From: Rhodanobacter sp. Root480
GTDB lineage: Bacteria > Pseudomonadota > Gammaproteobacteria > Xanthomonadales > Rhodanobacteraceae
Direction: 5' to 3'
DNA: 64,000 nt
Assembly: GCF_001426645.1 (NCBI RefSeq)
Contig: NZ_LMEX01000002.1
Coordinates: 516,322 to 580,321, forward strand
The first letter of the stretch is position 1. Each line of letters begins with the position of its first letter. The position numbers and the translations under genes were made by a program. The notes under the pieces are model-generated. The model made no database searches, was not told the origin of the DNA, and worked only from the letters and a program-made list of their open reading frames with translations. This document shows, piece by piece, positions 35,703 through 44,622 of the stretch.

Positions 35703-37049
35703 TCAGTCCCTTCGACGTGTGCGCCACAGGCTCAGCGCCAGCAGCATGGAAAGTACGGATGAGCCGATCCAGAACGTGATCGCCGGCCCAAAGTTGTAGT
35801 GACGTACGCCATCGATCATTTTCATGCCGTGCTGGATCAGCATGCCGGAGACCTGTTCCTGGATGCCCGCGCCGATGTAGCTGCAGATGCCGATCACGCC
35901 CATCGCGGCGCCGGCCACGCGCTTGGGCGCGATGTCCACTGCGAACAACCCGCCCAGCGAGGTCACCAGACCGGTCAAGCCCATGCCGAACAACACCATC
36001 GCGAGAATCAGCGACCACAAATGGTTCGGCCCGTAGAAAAACAGACACAGGCCGACAAGCTCCAGCAGCGCGAAGATCAGGTTTACCGGCGGACGACGGG
36101 CGTCGAACAATTTGTCGGAGATGAAGCCGAACGTGATCGCGCCGACCATGCCGGCCAGCGTGCTGATCATCAACAAGGTGCCGGCCATGGTCAGCGAGTA
36201 ACCATGAATTTCCTGCAGGTACAGCACACCCCACGAATTGATCGCGTAGCGCGTCACATAGGTGGTGGCCGAGGCCAGGCACAACACCCAGATCGCCGGC
36301 ATTTTCAGGATCGACAACTGCAACTTCAGCACCGAGGCGATCTTCGGCTTCGATGCTTCGCCGAAGTTGTCGTTCTTCCAATCGTTGACCGCGGGCAAAC
36401 CCAGTGTGGGTGGGCGATCCTGCAGCAACCAGTAGGCGCCGATCGCCGTGATCACACCGATCATGCCCGGCCCCCAGAAGCCGAAGCGCCAGCCGAAGGT
36501 GGCCACGGTGGCGCCGACCACCAGGAAGGTCAGCCCTTCACCGATGGAATGCGCGGTGCTCCAGATGCCATAGGTGCGGCCGCGTTCGCGATTGGAAAAC
36601 CACGCCGTCATCGCCACCACGCCGCCGGGCGCGCCGAAGCTCTGGAACCAGCCGTTCAGCCCCCACAGAATCACCGCCACCCACACCGTCGTGACAAAAC
36701 CCATCGCCAGATTGCACAGCGCCGTAGCCAGAAACGCGAACGCCAGAAACCGCTTGATGTTGGCGTGGTCGGCCAGGAAACCGTTGGTGAGCTTGCCGAT
36801 GGCGTAGGTGTAGAACAACGCCGAGCCGATCAGGCCCAGCTCGGTGGGCGTGAAAATGCCCGCGTCGATGATCGGCTTCTTGACCACCCCCAGCGCCAGC
36901 CGGCAGGTGTAGATCAGGCCGTAGCCCAGCGTGATCGCCAGCATCACACGCAAGCGATGCTTGCGGTACAGCCGGTCGATCGCGCCCCTGTCGGCCATCT
37001 CGGGCTGATCGGCGCCGGTTGCGAAAAGTGCCAGCCATCCACGCGCCAT
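35703..37049 (-). CDS. OPA-family organophosphate:phosphate antiporter (GlpT/UhpT-like)
   Basis: A 12-TM major facilitator of 448 residues. It aligns with the organophosphate antiporters: FYTYAIGKLTNGFLADHANI, ILWGLNGWFQSFGAPGGVVA, WFSNRERGRTYGIWSTAHSI. Both phosphate-binding arginines are retained: Arg50 (YTCRLALGVVKKP; Arg45/46 of GlpT/UhpT) and Arg267 (TRYAINSWG; Arg269/275). Import of a phosphorylated substrate in exchange for phosphate is therefore likely. It heads an operon with an inositol monophosphatase and PhoD, lies next to the iol genes and has an IolR-like site upstream, so an inositol phosphate is a better guess than glycerol-3-phosphate. ATG 37049 follows AGGGGGA. Confidence 0.9.
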   Translation of the reverse strand: MARGWLALFATGADQPEMADRGAIDRLYRKHRLRVMLAITLGYGLIYTCRLALGVVKKPIIDAGIFTPTELGLIGSALFYTYAIGKLTNGFLADHANIKRFLAFAFLATALCNLAMGFVTTVWVAVILWGLNGWFQSFGAPGGVVAMTAWFSNRERGRTYGIWSTAHSIGEGLTFLVVGATVATFGWRFGFWGPGMIGVITAIGAYWLLQDRPPTLGLPAVNDWKNDNFGEASKPKIASVLKLQLSILKMPAIWVLCLASATTYVTRYAINSWGVLYLQEIHGYSLTMAGTLLMISTLAGMVGAITFGFISDKLFDARRPPVNLIFALLELVGLCLFFYGPNHLWSLILAMVLFGMGLTGLVTSLGGLFAVDIAPKRVAGAAMGVIGICSYIGAGIQEQVSGMLIQHGMKMIDGVRHYNFGPAITFWIGSSVLSMLLALSLWRTRRRD

Positions 37050-37126
37050 AGGATTCCCCCTTCAGCAGCCAGCGTGTGGGTACACTGGCATTGTTGCGAT
37101 CAGACTATTTCATTTTTGAATGAATT

Positions 37127-37140
37127 GGAAGAATTATTCC
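37127..37140. promoter_or_regulatory. Perfect GGAA-N6-TTCC site, candidate IolR operator
   Basis: GGAAGAATTATTCC lies in an AT-rich island 78 bp before the antiporter start. GGAA-N6-TTCC is, as I recall, the motif reported for the RpiR-type repressor IolR of Sinorhizobium meliloti. An RpiR-type regulator is encoded at 44.6-45.5 kb. The site would place the antiporter-IMPase-phoD operon under inositol control. Confidence 0.65.
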
Positions 37141-37155
37141 ATTAGTACCGATAAC

Positions 37156-37281
37156 TTGCTTCCCCCGCCCGCGGGGGAAGCTGCCCGGAAGGCTGAATGG
37201 GGCGCCTTTTATGGGGTGAGAGAAGATCAAGAGCGCCCCCATCCGCCCTGTCGGGCCCCCTCCCCCGCAAAGCAGGGGAAG
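37156..37281. repeat. REP-like repeat, copy downstream of iolA
   Basis: The segment begins CTTCCCCCGCCCGCGGGGGA, has AGATCAAGAGCGCC in the middle, and ends CCCCCGCAAAGCAGGGGAAG. It is a direct copy of 38895-39020 on the other side of iolA; the right half is also found at about 3605-3667. It includes several small GC palindromes. Confidence 0.85.
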
Positions 37282-37312
37282 GAACATCCAGCTCTTTGCT
37301 GAAAGCACAGCC

Positions 37313-38809
37313 TCACAACGTCGGGATGACGAAACTCTGCTCGATCGCCTCCCCGCCCTTGGGCCAGCGTTGGGTCACGGTCTTGGTGCGGGTGTAGAAA
37401 CGAATGCCGTCCATGCCGTACTGATTGAGGTCGGCGAAGCCCGAGCGCTTCCAGCCACCGAAGCTGTGGTACGCCACGGGCACCGGGATGGGCACATTGA
37501 TGCCGACCATGCCCACTTCAACGCGGTCGGCGAATTCGCGGGCCGCGTCGCCGCTGCGGGTGAAGATGCTGACGCCGTTGCCGTACTGATGCTGGGATGG
37601 CAGCGCCAGTGCTTCCTCGAACGTGTTTGCGCGCACGATCTGCAGCACCGGGCCGAAGATTTCGTCCTGGTAGGTTTTCATCTCGGCGGTGACGTGGTCG
37701 AACAGCGTGGGCGCCAGGAAGAAACCGCCCTCGTGACCAGGCACTTTCAGGCCGCGGCCATCGACTACGAGCTCGGCGCCCTCGTCCACGCCGAGCTGGA
37801 TATAGCCTTCGATGCGAGCCTTGTGCGCTGCCGATACTACCGGGCCGTAATGCGCGTTCGGGTCGCTGGACACGCCCACTTGCAGCGCGGCGATCGCCGG
37901 CAGCAGTTTGGCACGCAAGGCCTCAGCGGTGGCCTCGCCCACCGGCACGACCACCGGCAGCGCCATGCAGCGTTCGCCGGCCGAGCCGTAGGCCGCGCCC
38001 ATCAGATCAGCGACAACCTGGTCGAGATCCGCGTCCGGCAGCACGATGCCGTGATTCTTGGCGCCGCCCATGCACTGCACGCGCTTGCCCTGCGCCGCAC
38101 CGGCCGCATACACCGATTGCGCCACGTCGGAGGAGCCGACGAAGCTGACTGCCTTGATCAGCGGGTGCGCCACGATCGCGTCGACCACCTCCTTGTCGCC
38201 GTGCACCACGTTGAGGATGCCCGGCGGCAGGCCGGCCTCGATCATAAGTTCGGCGAGCCGCACCGGCACCGACGGATCGCGTTCGGATGGCTTCAGAATG
38301 AACGCATTGCCGGTGGCGATGGCCGGGCCAAACATCCACATCGGGATCATCGCCGGGAAGTTGAACGGGGTGATGCCAGCCACCACCCCCAGCGGCTGGT
38401 GCGCCGAATAGACGTCTATCCGCGGGCCGGCGCCCTGGGTGTATTCGCCCTTCTGCAGGTGCGGGATGCCGCAGGCGAACTCGATCACCTCCAGACCCCG
38501 CAACACGTCACCGTGCGCGTCGGAAACCACCTTGCCGTGTTCGCTGGCCAGCAGCTCGGCCAGTTCGTTCTTGTGCAGGTTGAGCAGGCGTACGAATTCC
38601 ATCAGCACCCGCGCGCGACGCTGCGGATTCACCGCGGCCCAGGCCGGCTGTGCGGCGGCGGCATTGCACACCGCGCGATCCAGCTCGGCGGCGTTGGCCC
38701 GGGATACCTTCGCCTGCACTTTGCCGCTGTTGGGATCGAAGACGTCGCTGTAGCGGCCGGTTGTGCCGGCCACCGATTGGCCGTTGATGAAATGTTCGAT
38801 GTTGCGCAT
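37313..38809 (-). CDS. iolA: Methylmalonate/malonate-semialdehyde dehydrogenase (acylating)
   Basis: CoA-acylating aldehyde dehydrogenase of 498 residues that converts malonate semialdehyde to acetyl-CoA, the final step of myo-inositol breakdown; it also serves valine catabolism as MmsA. The catalytic Cys sits in GSAGERCMALPVVVP, the NAD-binding site has ITPFNFPAMIPMWM, and the cofactor loop reads FVGSSDVAQSVYAAGA. ATG 38809 follows AGGAG. It stands apart from iolBEDC, separated by a repeat, and is itself flanked by two direct repeats. Position in the inositol cluster favours iolA over mmsA. Confidence 0.94.
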   Translation of the reverse strand: MRNIEHFINGQSVAGTTGRYSDVFDPNSGKVQAKVSRANAAELDRAVCNAAAAQPAWAAVNPQRRARVLMEFVRLLNLHKNELAELLASEHGKVVSDAHGDVLRGLEVIEFACGIPHLQKGEYTQGAGPRIDVYSAHQPLGVVAGITPFNFPAMIPMWMFGPAIATGNAFILKPSERDPSVPVRLAELMIEAGLPPGILNVVHGDKEVVDAIVAHPLIKAVSFVGSSDVAQSVYAAGAAQGKRVQCMGGAKNHGIVLPDADLDQVVADLMGAAYGSAGERCMALPVVVPVGEATAEALRAKLLPAIAALQVGVSSDPNAHYGPVVSAAHKARIEGYIQLGVDEGAELVVDGRGLKVPGHEGGFFLAPTLFDHVTAEMKTYQDEIFGPVLQIVRANTFEEALALPSQHQYGNGVSIFTRSGDAAREFADRVEVGMVGINVPIPVPVAYHSFGGWKRSGFADLNQYGMDGIRFYTRTKTVTQRWPKGGEAIEQSFVIPTL

Positions 38810-38894
38810 GACTCACTCCTGGATGAATATTTTCTGGTGGGTGCCGAATCGCCGGCTCAAGAACCCGCTCCCCCGTGAACCGTGATTTTTTTGC

Positions 38895-39020
38895 TTCCTC
38901 CGCGTGCAGCGGGGGAAGCTGCGCGGAGGGCTCATGGGGGGGTGCTTTGCTGGGTGAGAGGAGATCAAGAGCGCCCTCATCCGCCCTGTCGGGCACCTTC
39001 CCCCGCAGAGCGGGGGAAGG
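38895..39020. repeat. REP-like repeat, copy upstream of iolA
   Basis: A same-orientation copy of the element at 37156-37281: CTTCCTCCGCGTGCAGCGGG at the left, AGATCAAGAGCGCCCTCATC in the middle, CCCCCGCAGAGCGGGGGAAG at the right. It lies between iolA and the end of iolB, so iolA and its promoter are bracketed by direct repeats. Confidence 0.85.
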
Positions 39021-39045
39021 AAGCTTGAGCACGCGAAATCCGGCG

Positions 39046-39855
39046 CTATTCCGGGCGTTGGGTGATCCAGTCGTGGGCCGGGTCGTTGCGGAAAATCCAT
39101 TGGCGGTTCGGGCCCGCCATCACGTTGAGGTAGTACAGGTCGTAGCCGTGGGGGGCGCCGACCGGGTGGTAGCCGCGCGGCACCATCACCACGTCGCCGT
39201 CTTCCACCGCCACGGTTTCGTCCAGCGTACGGTCGTCGGTGTAGACGCGCTGGAAGGCGAAGCCCTGCGGCGGATTCAAGCGGTGGTAATAGGTTTCTTC
39301 CAGCGCGGTTTCGGCGCCCGGTGCGGCGGTGTCGTGCTTGTGCGGCGGGTAGCTGGACCAGTGTCCGCCGGGCGTGATCACCTCCACCACCAACAGGCTG
39401 TCGGCCGGCTCGGTCTGCGGCAGGATGTTGCGCACGTAGCGGGTGTTGGTGCCGCTGCCGCGCACTTCGCGACTCATCGACGATTCGGCGATCAAGCGCG
39501 GCAGACCTTCGCCCGAACCCGGGGCGGTGCATACGGCCAGTTCCACCGGACCCCACGCCGTCACCGTGTAGCTCACGCCGGCCGGCACGTAGACGGCCCC
39601 GGGCGCCTTGTCCTCGAACGGCGTGGTGCGGTTGCCGACGTGCACGAAATGCGCGCTGCCTGCGTGCACGTCGGCGCTGCCGGACACGATCACCAGGCAG
39701 GCCTCGCGCGCCGTTTCGTGGCCGCTGTAGCGCTGGCCGTTCAGCAGCTTCACGACCCGAAACCCGACGTGCTTCCAGCCCGCGCTGGCCGGTGTCACGT
39801 CCACCACGGTGCCGTCGGCGTCCGCCTCGTGGGGACGTATACGCAAGCCGCTCAT
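39046..39855 (-). CDS. iolB: 5-deoxy-glucuronate isomerase
   Basis: Cupin-fold isomerase of 269 residues that converts 5-deoxy-D-glucuronate to 2-deoxy-5-keto-D-gluconate in the inositol pathway. Diagnostic stretches are HVGFRVVKLLNGQRYSGHE, the C-terminal cupin metal region GGHWSSYPPHKHDT, ALEETYYHRLNPPQGFAFQ, and MVPRGYHPVGAPHGYDLYYL. ATG 39855 overlaps the iolE stop by 4 bp (ATGA), so the genes are coupled. It is the last gene of iolC-iolD-iolE-iolB. Confidence 0.96.
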   Translation of the reverse strand: MSGLRIRPHEADADGTVVDVTPASAGWKHVGFRVVKLLNGQRYSGHETAREACLVIVSGSADVHAGSAHFVHVGNRTTPFEDKAPGAVYVPAGVSYTVTAWGPVELAVCTAPGSGEGLPRLIAESSMSREVRGSGTNTRYVRNILPQTEPADSLLVVEVITPGGHWSSYPPHKHDTAAPGAETALEETYYHRLNPPQGFAFQRVYTDDRTLDETVAVEDGDVVMVPRGYHPVGAPHGYDLYYLNVMAGPNRQWIFRNDPAHDWITQRPE

Positions 39856-40745
39856 TGCGACAGACCCGCCGTGGCGGCATCGCGCTTCAGCGTGGACAGG
39901 CCCAGCCGGGCGTATTCGAGCGGATTGGCGATGGCCGGATCCTGCTCGGCCTCGATCACGATCCAGCCGCTGTAGTCGATGGCGGCCAGCGCCGCCATGA
40001 TGCGGGCGTAGTCCAAGCCGCCATCCCCCGGTACGGTGAACATGCCGGCCAGCACGCCGTCCAGGAAACTGGCGCCGGCCAGTTGCATGCGGGTGAACAC
40101 GTCGCCGCGCACGTCTTTGCAATGCACGTGCGCTATCCGCCGCGGATGGCGCCCGATCACCTCCAGCGCGTCGATGCCGCCGAGCGCAGCGTGGCCCGTA
40201 TCCAGCGTCAGCCCCACCGAGGGGCCGGTGAGGGCCAGGAACGATTCCAGGTCCTGTGCCGTCTCCACCACGGTGCCCAGGTGATGGTGATAGGCAAAGC
40301 GCAGGCCCTGGCTCTGCACGTAGTCCGCCACGTCGGTCATGCGCTGGCCGAACAATGCCCAGTCGCCGGGTCGCAGCCGCGGCGTGTCGCCCATGGATTG
40401 CGCGCGCCGGCCATGGATAGCGTTGCTGGTTTCGGCGAACACGAACACGGTGCTGCCCATCGCCTTGAGCAGCGCCAGGTGCGGTTGCAGCGCGGTGATT
40501 TCGTCGGCTGACGTCTGCGTCAACAACGATCCGCTGTACCAACCACCGATCAGGTCCAGTTGGTACCGCGCCAGCAGCGGCGCCAGCGTGGCTGCGTCGC
40601 GGGGAAACTTGCCGCCGAGTTCCACGCCTTCAAAACCAAGCTGTTGAATATCGCCCAGGATGCTTTCCAGCGGCGTGTCACCACCGAGCTCGGGCATGTC
40701 GTCATTGGCCCAGGCAATCGGGCTGACGCCAAAACGGATACTCAT
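39852..40745 (-). CDS. iolE: scyllo-Inosose dehydratase
   Basis: TIM-barrel enzyme of 297 residues that dehydrates 2-keto-myo-inositol to 3D-(3,5/4)-trihydroxycyclohexane-1,2-dione. The N-terminus FGVSPIAWANDDMPELGGDT and GFEGVELGGKFP are typical. Metal ligands of the xylose-isomerase-like barrel lie in LRFAYHHHLGTVVET, LTLDTGHAALGG, IAHVHCKDVRGDV and WIVIEAEQDPA. Its stop overlaps the iolB start, and its start overlaps the iolD stop. Confidence 0.96.
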   Translation of the reverse strand: MSIRFGVSPIAWANDDMPELGGDTPLESILGDIQQLGFEGVELGGKFPRDAATLAPLLARYQLDLIGGWYSGSLLTQTSADEITALQPHLALLKAMGSTVFVFAETSNAIHGRRAQSMGDTPRLRPGDWALFGQRMTDVADYVQSQGLRFAYHHHLGTVVETAQDLESFLALTGPSVGLTLDTGHAALGGIDALEVIGRHPRRIAHVHCKDVRGDVFTRMQLAGASFLDGVLAGMFTVPGDGGLDYARIMAALAAIDYSGWIVIEAEQDPAIANPLEYARLGLSTLKRDAATAGLSQ

Positions 40746-42580
40746 GACAAATCCCTCTTCATTCGTGTGCCTTGCTCGTAGGCGCGGCGCGCCGCTTCGA
40801 CTTCAGGCCGTTGGGAAACTTCGGGCACCGCGACGTCCCACCACCAGCCGCCGGCTTCGGTGCTTTTCAATGGATCGGTATCGATGACGACCACGTAGCT
40901 GCGCTCAGCCTTGCGGGCGCGAACCATGGCGGCGGTCAGTTCGCCCAGCGAGGTCACGTGCTCGGACAGTGCGCCCAGGCTGGCCGCGTGGGCGGCGAAA
41001 TCGATCTGCGGCAATACCTGATGCGTGGCGTCGGCCAGCAGGTTGTTGAAACCGGCGCCACCGGTGGCGTGCTGCAACCGGTTGATGCAGCCGTAACCGC
41101 GGTTGTCCAGCAACACTACGATCAGCTTGTGGCCCAGCATCACCGACGTCGCCAGCTCGGAGTTCGCCATCAGATAGCTGCCGTCGCCGACCATCACCAC
41201 CACGTCGCGATCGGGCGCGGCCATCTTCACACCCATGCCGCCTGCAATCTCGTAACCCATGCACGAGAAGCCGTACTCGACGTGATAGCTGCCCTGCCGC
41301 GCGGAGCGCCACAACTTGTGCAACTCACCGGGCAGGCCACCGGCGGCGCACACCACGATGGCGCCATCGCCACAGCTGCGCTGTACCGCACCGATCACCT
41401 GGGCATCGCTGGGCTGCGTCTGCGCATCGATGCCGGTGGTGGCGGCATCGACGGCGGCGTTCCACTCTTCGATTTCGTGCTGCCTGCCCACTTCCACGCC
41501 CGCATGCCAACCCGACAATTCCCGGGCCAGGGCCTGCAACACAGTGCGTGCGTCGCCCACCACCGCCAGCGCGTCGTGCTTGTGCGCATCGAACGCCTGC
41601 ACGTTGATCTGCGCCACACGTGCATCGACAAACAGGCTGCGCGAGCCGGTGGTGAAATCCGCCAGCCGGGTGCCGATGCCGACCACCAGATCGGCACGTG
41701 CGGCGGCCGCGTTGGCGGCGCTCGATCCGGTGACGCCGATCGAGCCCAGCGCGTTGGGGTGGTTCCACGGCAACGCACCCTTGCCCGCCTGGGTTTCAGC
41801 GACGGCCAGGCCGGTGGCTTCGGTCAGCGCTGTCAGCTCCGCTTCCGCCTCGCTGTAGAGCACACCGCCCCCGGCGATGAGCAGGGGGTGCCTGGCCGAC
41901 TTCAGCGCGGCGACCAGCGCCGCCAGCTCGCCGCTGTCCACACCCTGCCGCCGCTCGCGCCACAACCGGGGCGCGAAGAAGGTTTCCGGATAATCGAAGG
42001 CCTCGGCCTGCACGTCCTGGCAGAACGCGATGGTGGCCGGGCCGCAGGTGGCCGGGTCGAGCATCGTCGCCAGCGCTTTCGGCAGGGCATCCATGATCTG
42101 CTCCGGCCGCGTGATGCGGTCGAAATAGCGCGACACAGGACGGAAGCAGTCGTTGGCCGACACGCTGCCGTCAGTGAAATGCTCCACCTGCTGCAGCACC
42201 GGGTCAGGTTGGCGGCCGGCGAAAACGTCGCCCGGCAACAGCAACACCGGCAAGCGGTTCACGTACGCCAGCGCGGCGGCCGTCACCATGTTGGTGGCGC
42301 CGGGGCCGATCGAGCTGGTGCACACCATCGCGCGACGGCGACGCATCTGTTTCGCGTAGGCAATGGCGGCGTGCGCCATGCCCTGCTCGTTGTGCGCGCG
42401 CCAGGTGGGAAAGCTGTCACGCGCGGCATGCAGCGCCTCACCGATACCGGCCACGTTGCCGTGTCCGAAGATGGCCCAGGCACCGGCGAAGTAAGGTGCC
42501 TCGCGGCCATCCACCAGCACGTGTTGTGCAGCCAGCCAGCGCACGGTCGCCTGTGCCGCCGTCAGTCGTCGCGTTGTCAT
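40742..42580 (-). CDS. iolD: 3D-(3,5/4)-trihydroxycyclohexane-1,2-dione hydrolase
   Basis: Thiamine-diphosphate-dependent ring-opening enzyme of 612 residues in the acetolactate-synthase fold; it forms 5-deoxy-D-glucuronate. The PYR domain has GHGNVAGIGEAL and the catalytic Glu in RAHNEQGMAHAAIAYAK; the C-terminal TPP motif reads MVGDGSYLMANSELATSVML ... DNRGYGCINRLQ. The frame is open 24 codons upstream, but ATG 42580 gives the conserved start MTTRRLTAAQATVRWLA and sits 1 bp after the iolC stop. Confidence 0.96.
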   Translation of the reverse strand: MTTRRLTAAQATVRWLAAQHVLVDGREAPYFAGAWAIFGHGNVAGIGEALHAARDSFPTWRAHNEQGMAHAAIAYAKQMRRRRAMVCTSSIGPGATNMVTAAALAYVNRLPVLLLPGDVFAGRQPDPVLQQVEHFTDGSVSANDCFRPVSRYFDRITRPEQIMDALPKALATMLDPATCGPATIAFCQDVQAEAFDYPETFFAPRLWRERRQGVDSGELAALVAALKSARHPLLIAGGGVLYSEAEAELTALTEATGLAVAETQAGKGALPWNHPNALGSIGVTGSSAANAAAARADLVVGIGTRLADFTTGSRSLFVDARVAQINVQAFDAHKHDALAVVGDARTVLQALARELSGWHAGVEVGRQHEIEEWNAAVDAATTGIDAQTQPSDAQVIGAVQRSCGDGAIVVCAAGGLPGELHKLWRSARQGSYHVEYGFSCMGYEIAGGMGVKMAAPDRDVVVMVGDGSYLMANSELATSVMLGHKLIVVLLDNRGYGCINRLQHATGGAGFNNLLADATHQVLPQIDFAAHAASLGALSEHVTSLGELTAAMVRARKAERSYVVVIDTDPLKSTEAGGWWWDVAVPEVSQRPEVEAARRAYEQGTRMKRDLS

Positions 42581-42581
42581 C

Positions 42582-44534
42582 TCACACCGCCTTGCGCGTG
42601 ATGCCCTTGGATGTGTCGCCGGACGCCTCGGCACGTGCCGCGCGCCATGCATTCACCAGCGTGCCGAAACTTGCGGCGAGATCGGCCACGGCCGCGTCAT
42701 CGTCGATGTCGCCGGCCAGCCAGCGCGCAGCGGCATCGGCGAAGATCGTTCGACCCACCGCAAACCCTTTCACGATCGGACTCGCCGCAGCCACCCGGAA
42801 CGATGCCGCCAGCGCCGCCTCGCTTGCCTGCAGGCCCAGCAGCAGCACGCCGCGGCACAGGGGATCGTTGCTGCGGATGGCGTGTTCGACATTCGCCCAC
42901 GTCGCGCTGTCCGCCGCCGGCTCGAGCTTCCACCAGTCCGGTTTCATGCCCTGAGCATAGAGACGCTGGATAGCGCGCGCCGCGGTGTGCTCATCGACGG
43001 CGCCGTGGCGCGACACGATGACCTCCAGCAGCAGCTCATGCCTCGTCTTGCGACAGGCATCCTGCAAACGGCGCAACTGACGCTCCTGCTGCTCCAGCAG
43101 GTCGATCGGGTCGTCCGGATGATAGAACACCAGGCACTTCACCACGTGGTTGCGCGGCCAGGTAGCCACTTCGGTGGCCACGTCCGCGGAGCTTTCAAAA
43201 GCCAGCGGGCGCGAACCCGGCAGCTCGATGGGCCGGCCGATCCAGTACGGCGAATCGGCGGCCGCCTCCAGCCCGCGCATGCCATAGCGGCCATCGAGCA
43301 GCACGCCAAAATGTTCGCCGGGCTTTGCCAACTGGTTCACCGCGCGCAACGTCAGCGCCTTGAACGCCGGGATGCGCGCCGGGTCGGCGCCGGTTTCGCG
43401 GCACAGATCCTCGAACTGACTGCGATGATCCATCGCCAGCACGGTGAGGTCGTCGTAGACGCCGGTGCGGGTGGAAGCCCAGTGCACGTGTTCCAGCGCG
43501 GCATCGTCGCGCAGGCGGAAGGGTCGCGGCGTGCCATCGAGAAACTGCTGCAACTCGTCCCAGGTCGGCATCGCGGGCGCGCAGCCGTGGCGCGAAACCA
43601 CGATGGCACCGCAGGCATTGCCGTATTCGCAGGACATCTCCAAGGGTTCGTCGCGCAACCAGCCGCGCAGGAAACCGGCCATGAACGCGTCACCCGCGCC
43701 CAGCACGTTGAACACCTCGATCTCGAAACCGCGCCCCACCACGCCATCATCAAGGCGGTCGGGGATGGCGTCTGGAAACGCGGAGCACCCGTGAGCGCCA
43801 CGCTTGCAAACCAGCAGCGCAGGCGTCTTCTCGCGGATGGCGCGCATTGCGGCGATGGTGTCGGTGGAGCCGCCGAGGATGTGCATCTCCTCCTCGGTGC
43901 CCACGATCAGATCGCACAGCGGCAACACCTCCTGCAACCGGGCGGTGACGCCGGCATGGGCCACGAAGCGGTTCTCGCCCATGTCCTTGCTGGTCAACCC
44001 CCACAGCACCGGTCGATAGTCGATGTCGAAAACCACCCGCGCCCCGGCAGCACGTGCGATGCGGCAGGCCTGCACCGAGGCGTCGAACACGTTCAATTGC
44101 GACAGGTGCGTACCGTTGATCAGCACTGCGCCGGCCGAGCGCACGTAGCTCTCGTCGATGTCGTCGGTGACCAGCGCCATGTCGGCGCAGTTCTCGCGAT
44201 AGAAGATCAGCGGAAACGTATCGGGATCACTGATCCCCAGAAACACCAGCGCGGTCAGTCGCTCGTTGTCGATGACAACACCATCGGTGGCCACACCCTC
44301 GCGCGCCAGTTGCTCGGTGATGAATCGGCCAAAATGGTCGGCGCCCACGCGGGTGATCAGCCCGCTGTGCAATCCCAGCCGCGCAACGCCAATGGCGGTG
44401 TTGGTGGGGCTGCCGCCAACGTATTTGGCGAAGGAAATCATGTCTTCGAGCCGACCTCCGGTCTGCTCGCCATATAGATCAATGCTCGATCGGCCGATGG
44501 TGATCAGATCAAGCTGCTGCGCTGCCCCTGGCAT
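42582..44534 (-). CDS. iolC: 5-dehydro-2-deoxygluconokinase fused to DUF2090
   Basis: Two-domain protein of 650 residues. Residues about 8-325 form a PfkB-family sugar kinase that phosphorylates 2-deoxy-5-keto-gluconate (GRSSIDLYGEQ, FAKYVGGSPTNTAIGVARLG, catalytic Asp in FNVLGAGDAFMAGFLRGWL). Residues about 345-640 are a DUF2090 domain (LTVLAMDHRSQFEDL, FGVLLDGRYGMRGLE, KPDWWKLEPA, PIVKGFAVGRTIF), a TIM-barrel related to LacD-type aldolases. As no separate iolJ aldolase is seen, DUF2090 probably cleaves the phosphorylated product to dihydroxyacetone phosphate and malonate semialdehyde. ATG 44534 is preferred to a GTG two codons earlier. It heads iolC-D-E-B. Confidence 0.95.
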   Translation of the reverse strand: MPGAAQQLDLITIGRSSIDLYGEQTGGRLEDMISFAKYVGGSPTNTAIGVARLGLHSGLITRVGADHFGRFITEQLAREGVATDGVVIDNERLTALVFLGISDPDTFPLIFYRENCADMALVTDDIDESYVRSAGAVLINGTHLSQLNVFDASVQACRIARAAGARVVFDIDYRPVLWGLTSKDMGENRFVAHAGVTARLQEVLPLCDLIVGTEEEMHILGGSTDTIAAMRAIREKTPALLVCKRGAHGCSAFPDAIPDRLDDGVVGRGFEIEVFNVLGAGDAFMAGFLRGWLRDEPLEMSCEYGNACGAIVVSRHGCAPAMPTWDELQQFLDGTPRPFRLRDDAALEHVHWASTRTGVYDDLTVLAMDHRSQFEDLCRETGADPARIPAFKALTLRAVNQLAKPGEHFGVLLDGRYGMRGLEAAADSPYWIGRPIELPGSRPLAFESSADVATEVATWPRNHVVKCLVFYHPDDPIDLLEQQERQLRRLQDACRKTRHELLLEVIVSRHGAVDEHTAARAIQRLYAQGMKPDWWKLEPAADSATWANVEHAIRSNDPLCRGVLLLGLQASEAALAASFRVAAASPIVKGFAVGRTIFADAAARWLAGDIDDDAAVADLAASFGTLVNAWRAARAEASGDTSKGITRKAV

Positions 44535-44622
44535 ATGCACGTTCTCTCACGGGTACCCGACGCCCGTCGCGCCGAATGCACGTAAAATATATTCCATTTA
44601 TTTCTTAAAAGCAACGTACGTT
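44535..44622. promoter_or_regulatory. iolC promoter region with weak IolR-like site
   Basis: An AT-rich 88-bp gap precedes iolC. GTAA-N6-TTCC at 44582-44595 differs by one base from the GGAA-N6-TTCC motif. A further exact GGAA-CGCGTG-TTCC falls at 44632-44645, inside the last codons of the regulator gene. Either could serve as an operator. Confidence 0.4.

Noticed and set aside
34882-36381. A long frame joining part of the transporter region to the inositol monophosphatase.
   Set aside because: The upstream part is a shifted reading of the OPA transporter gene. IMPase has its own ATG at 35697 with the conserved start.
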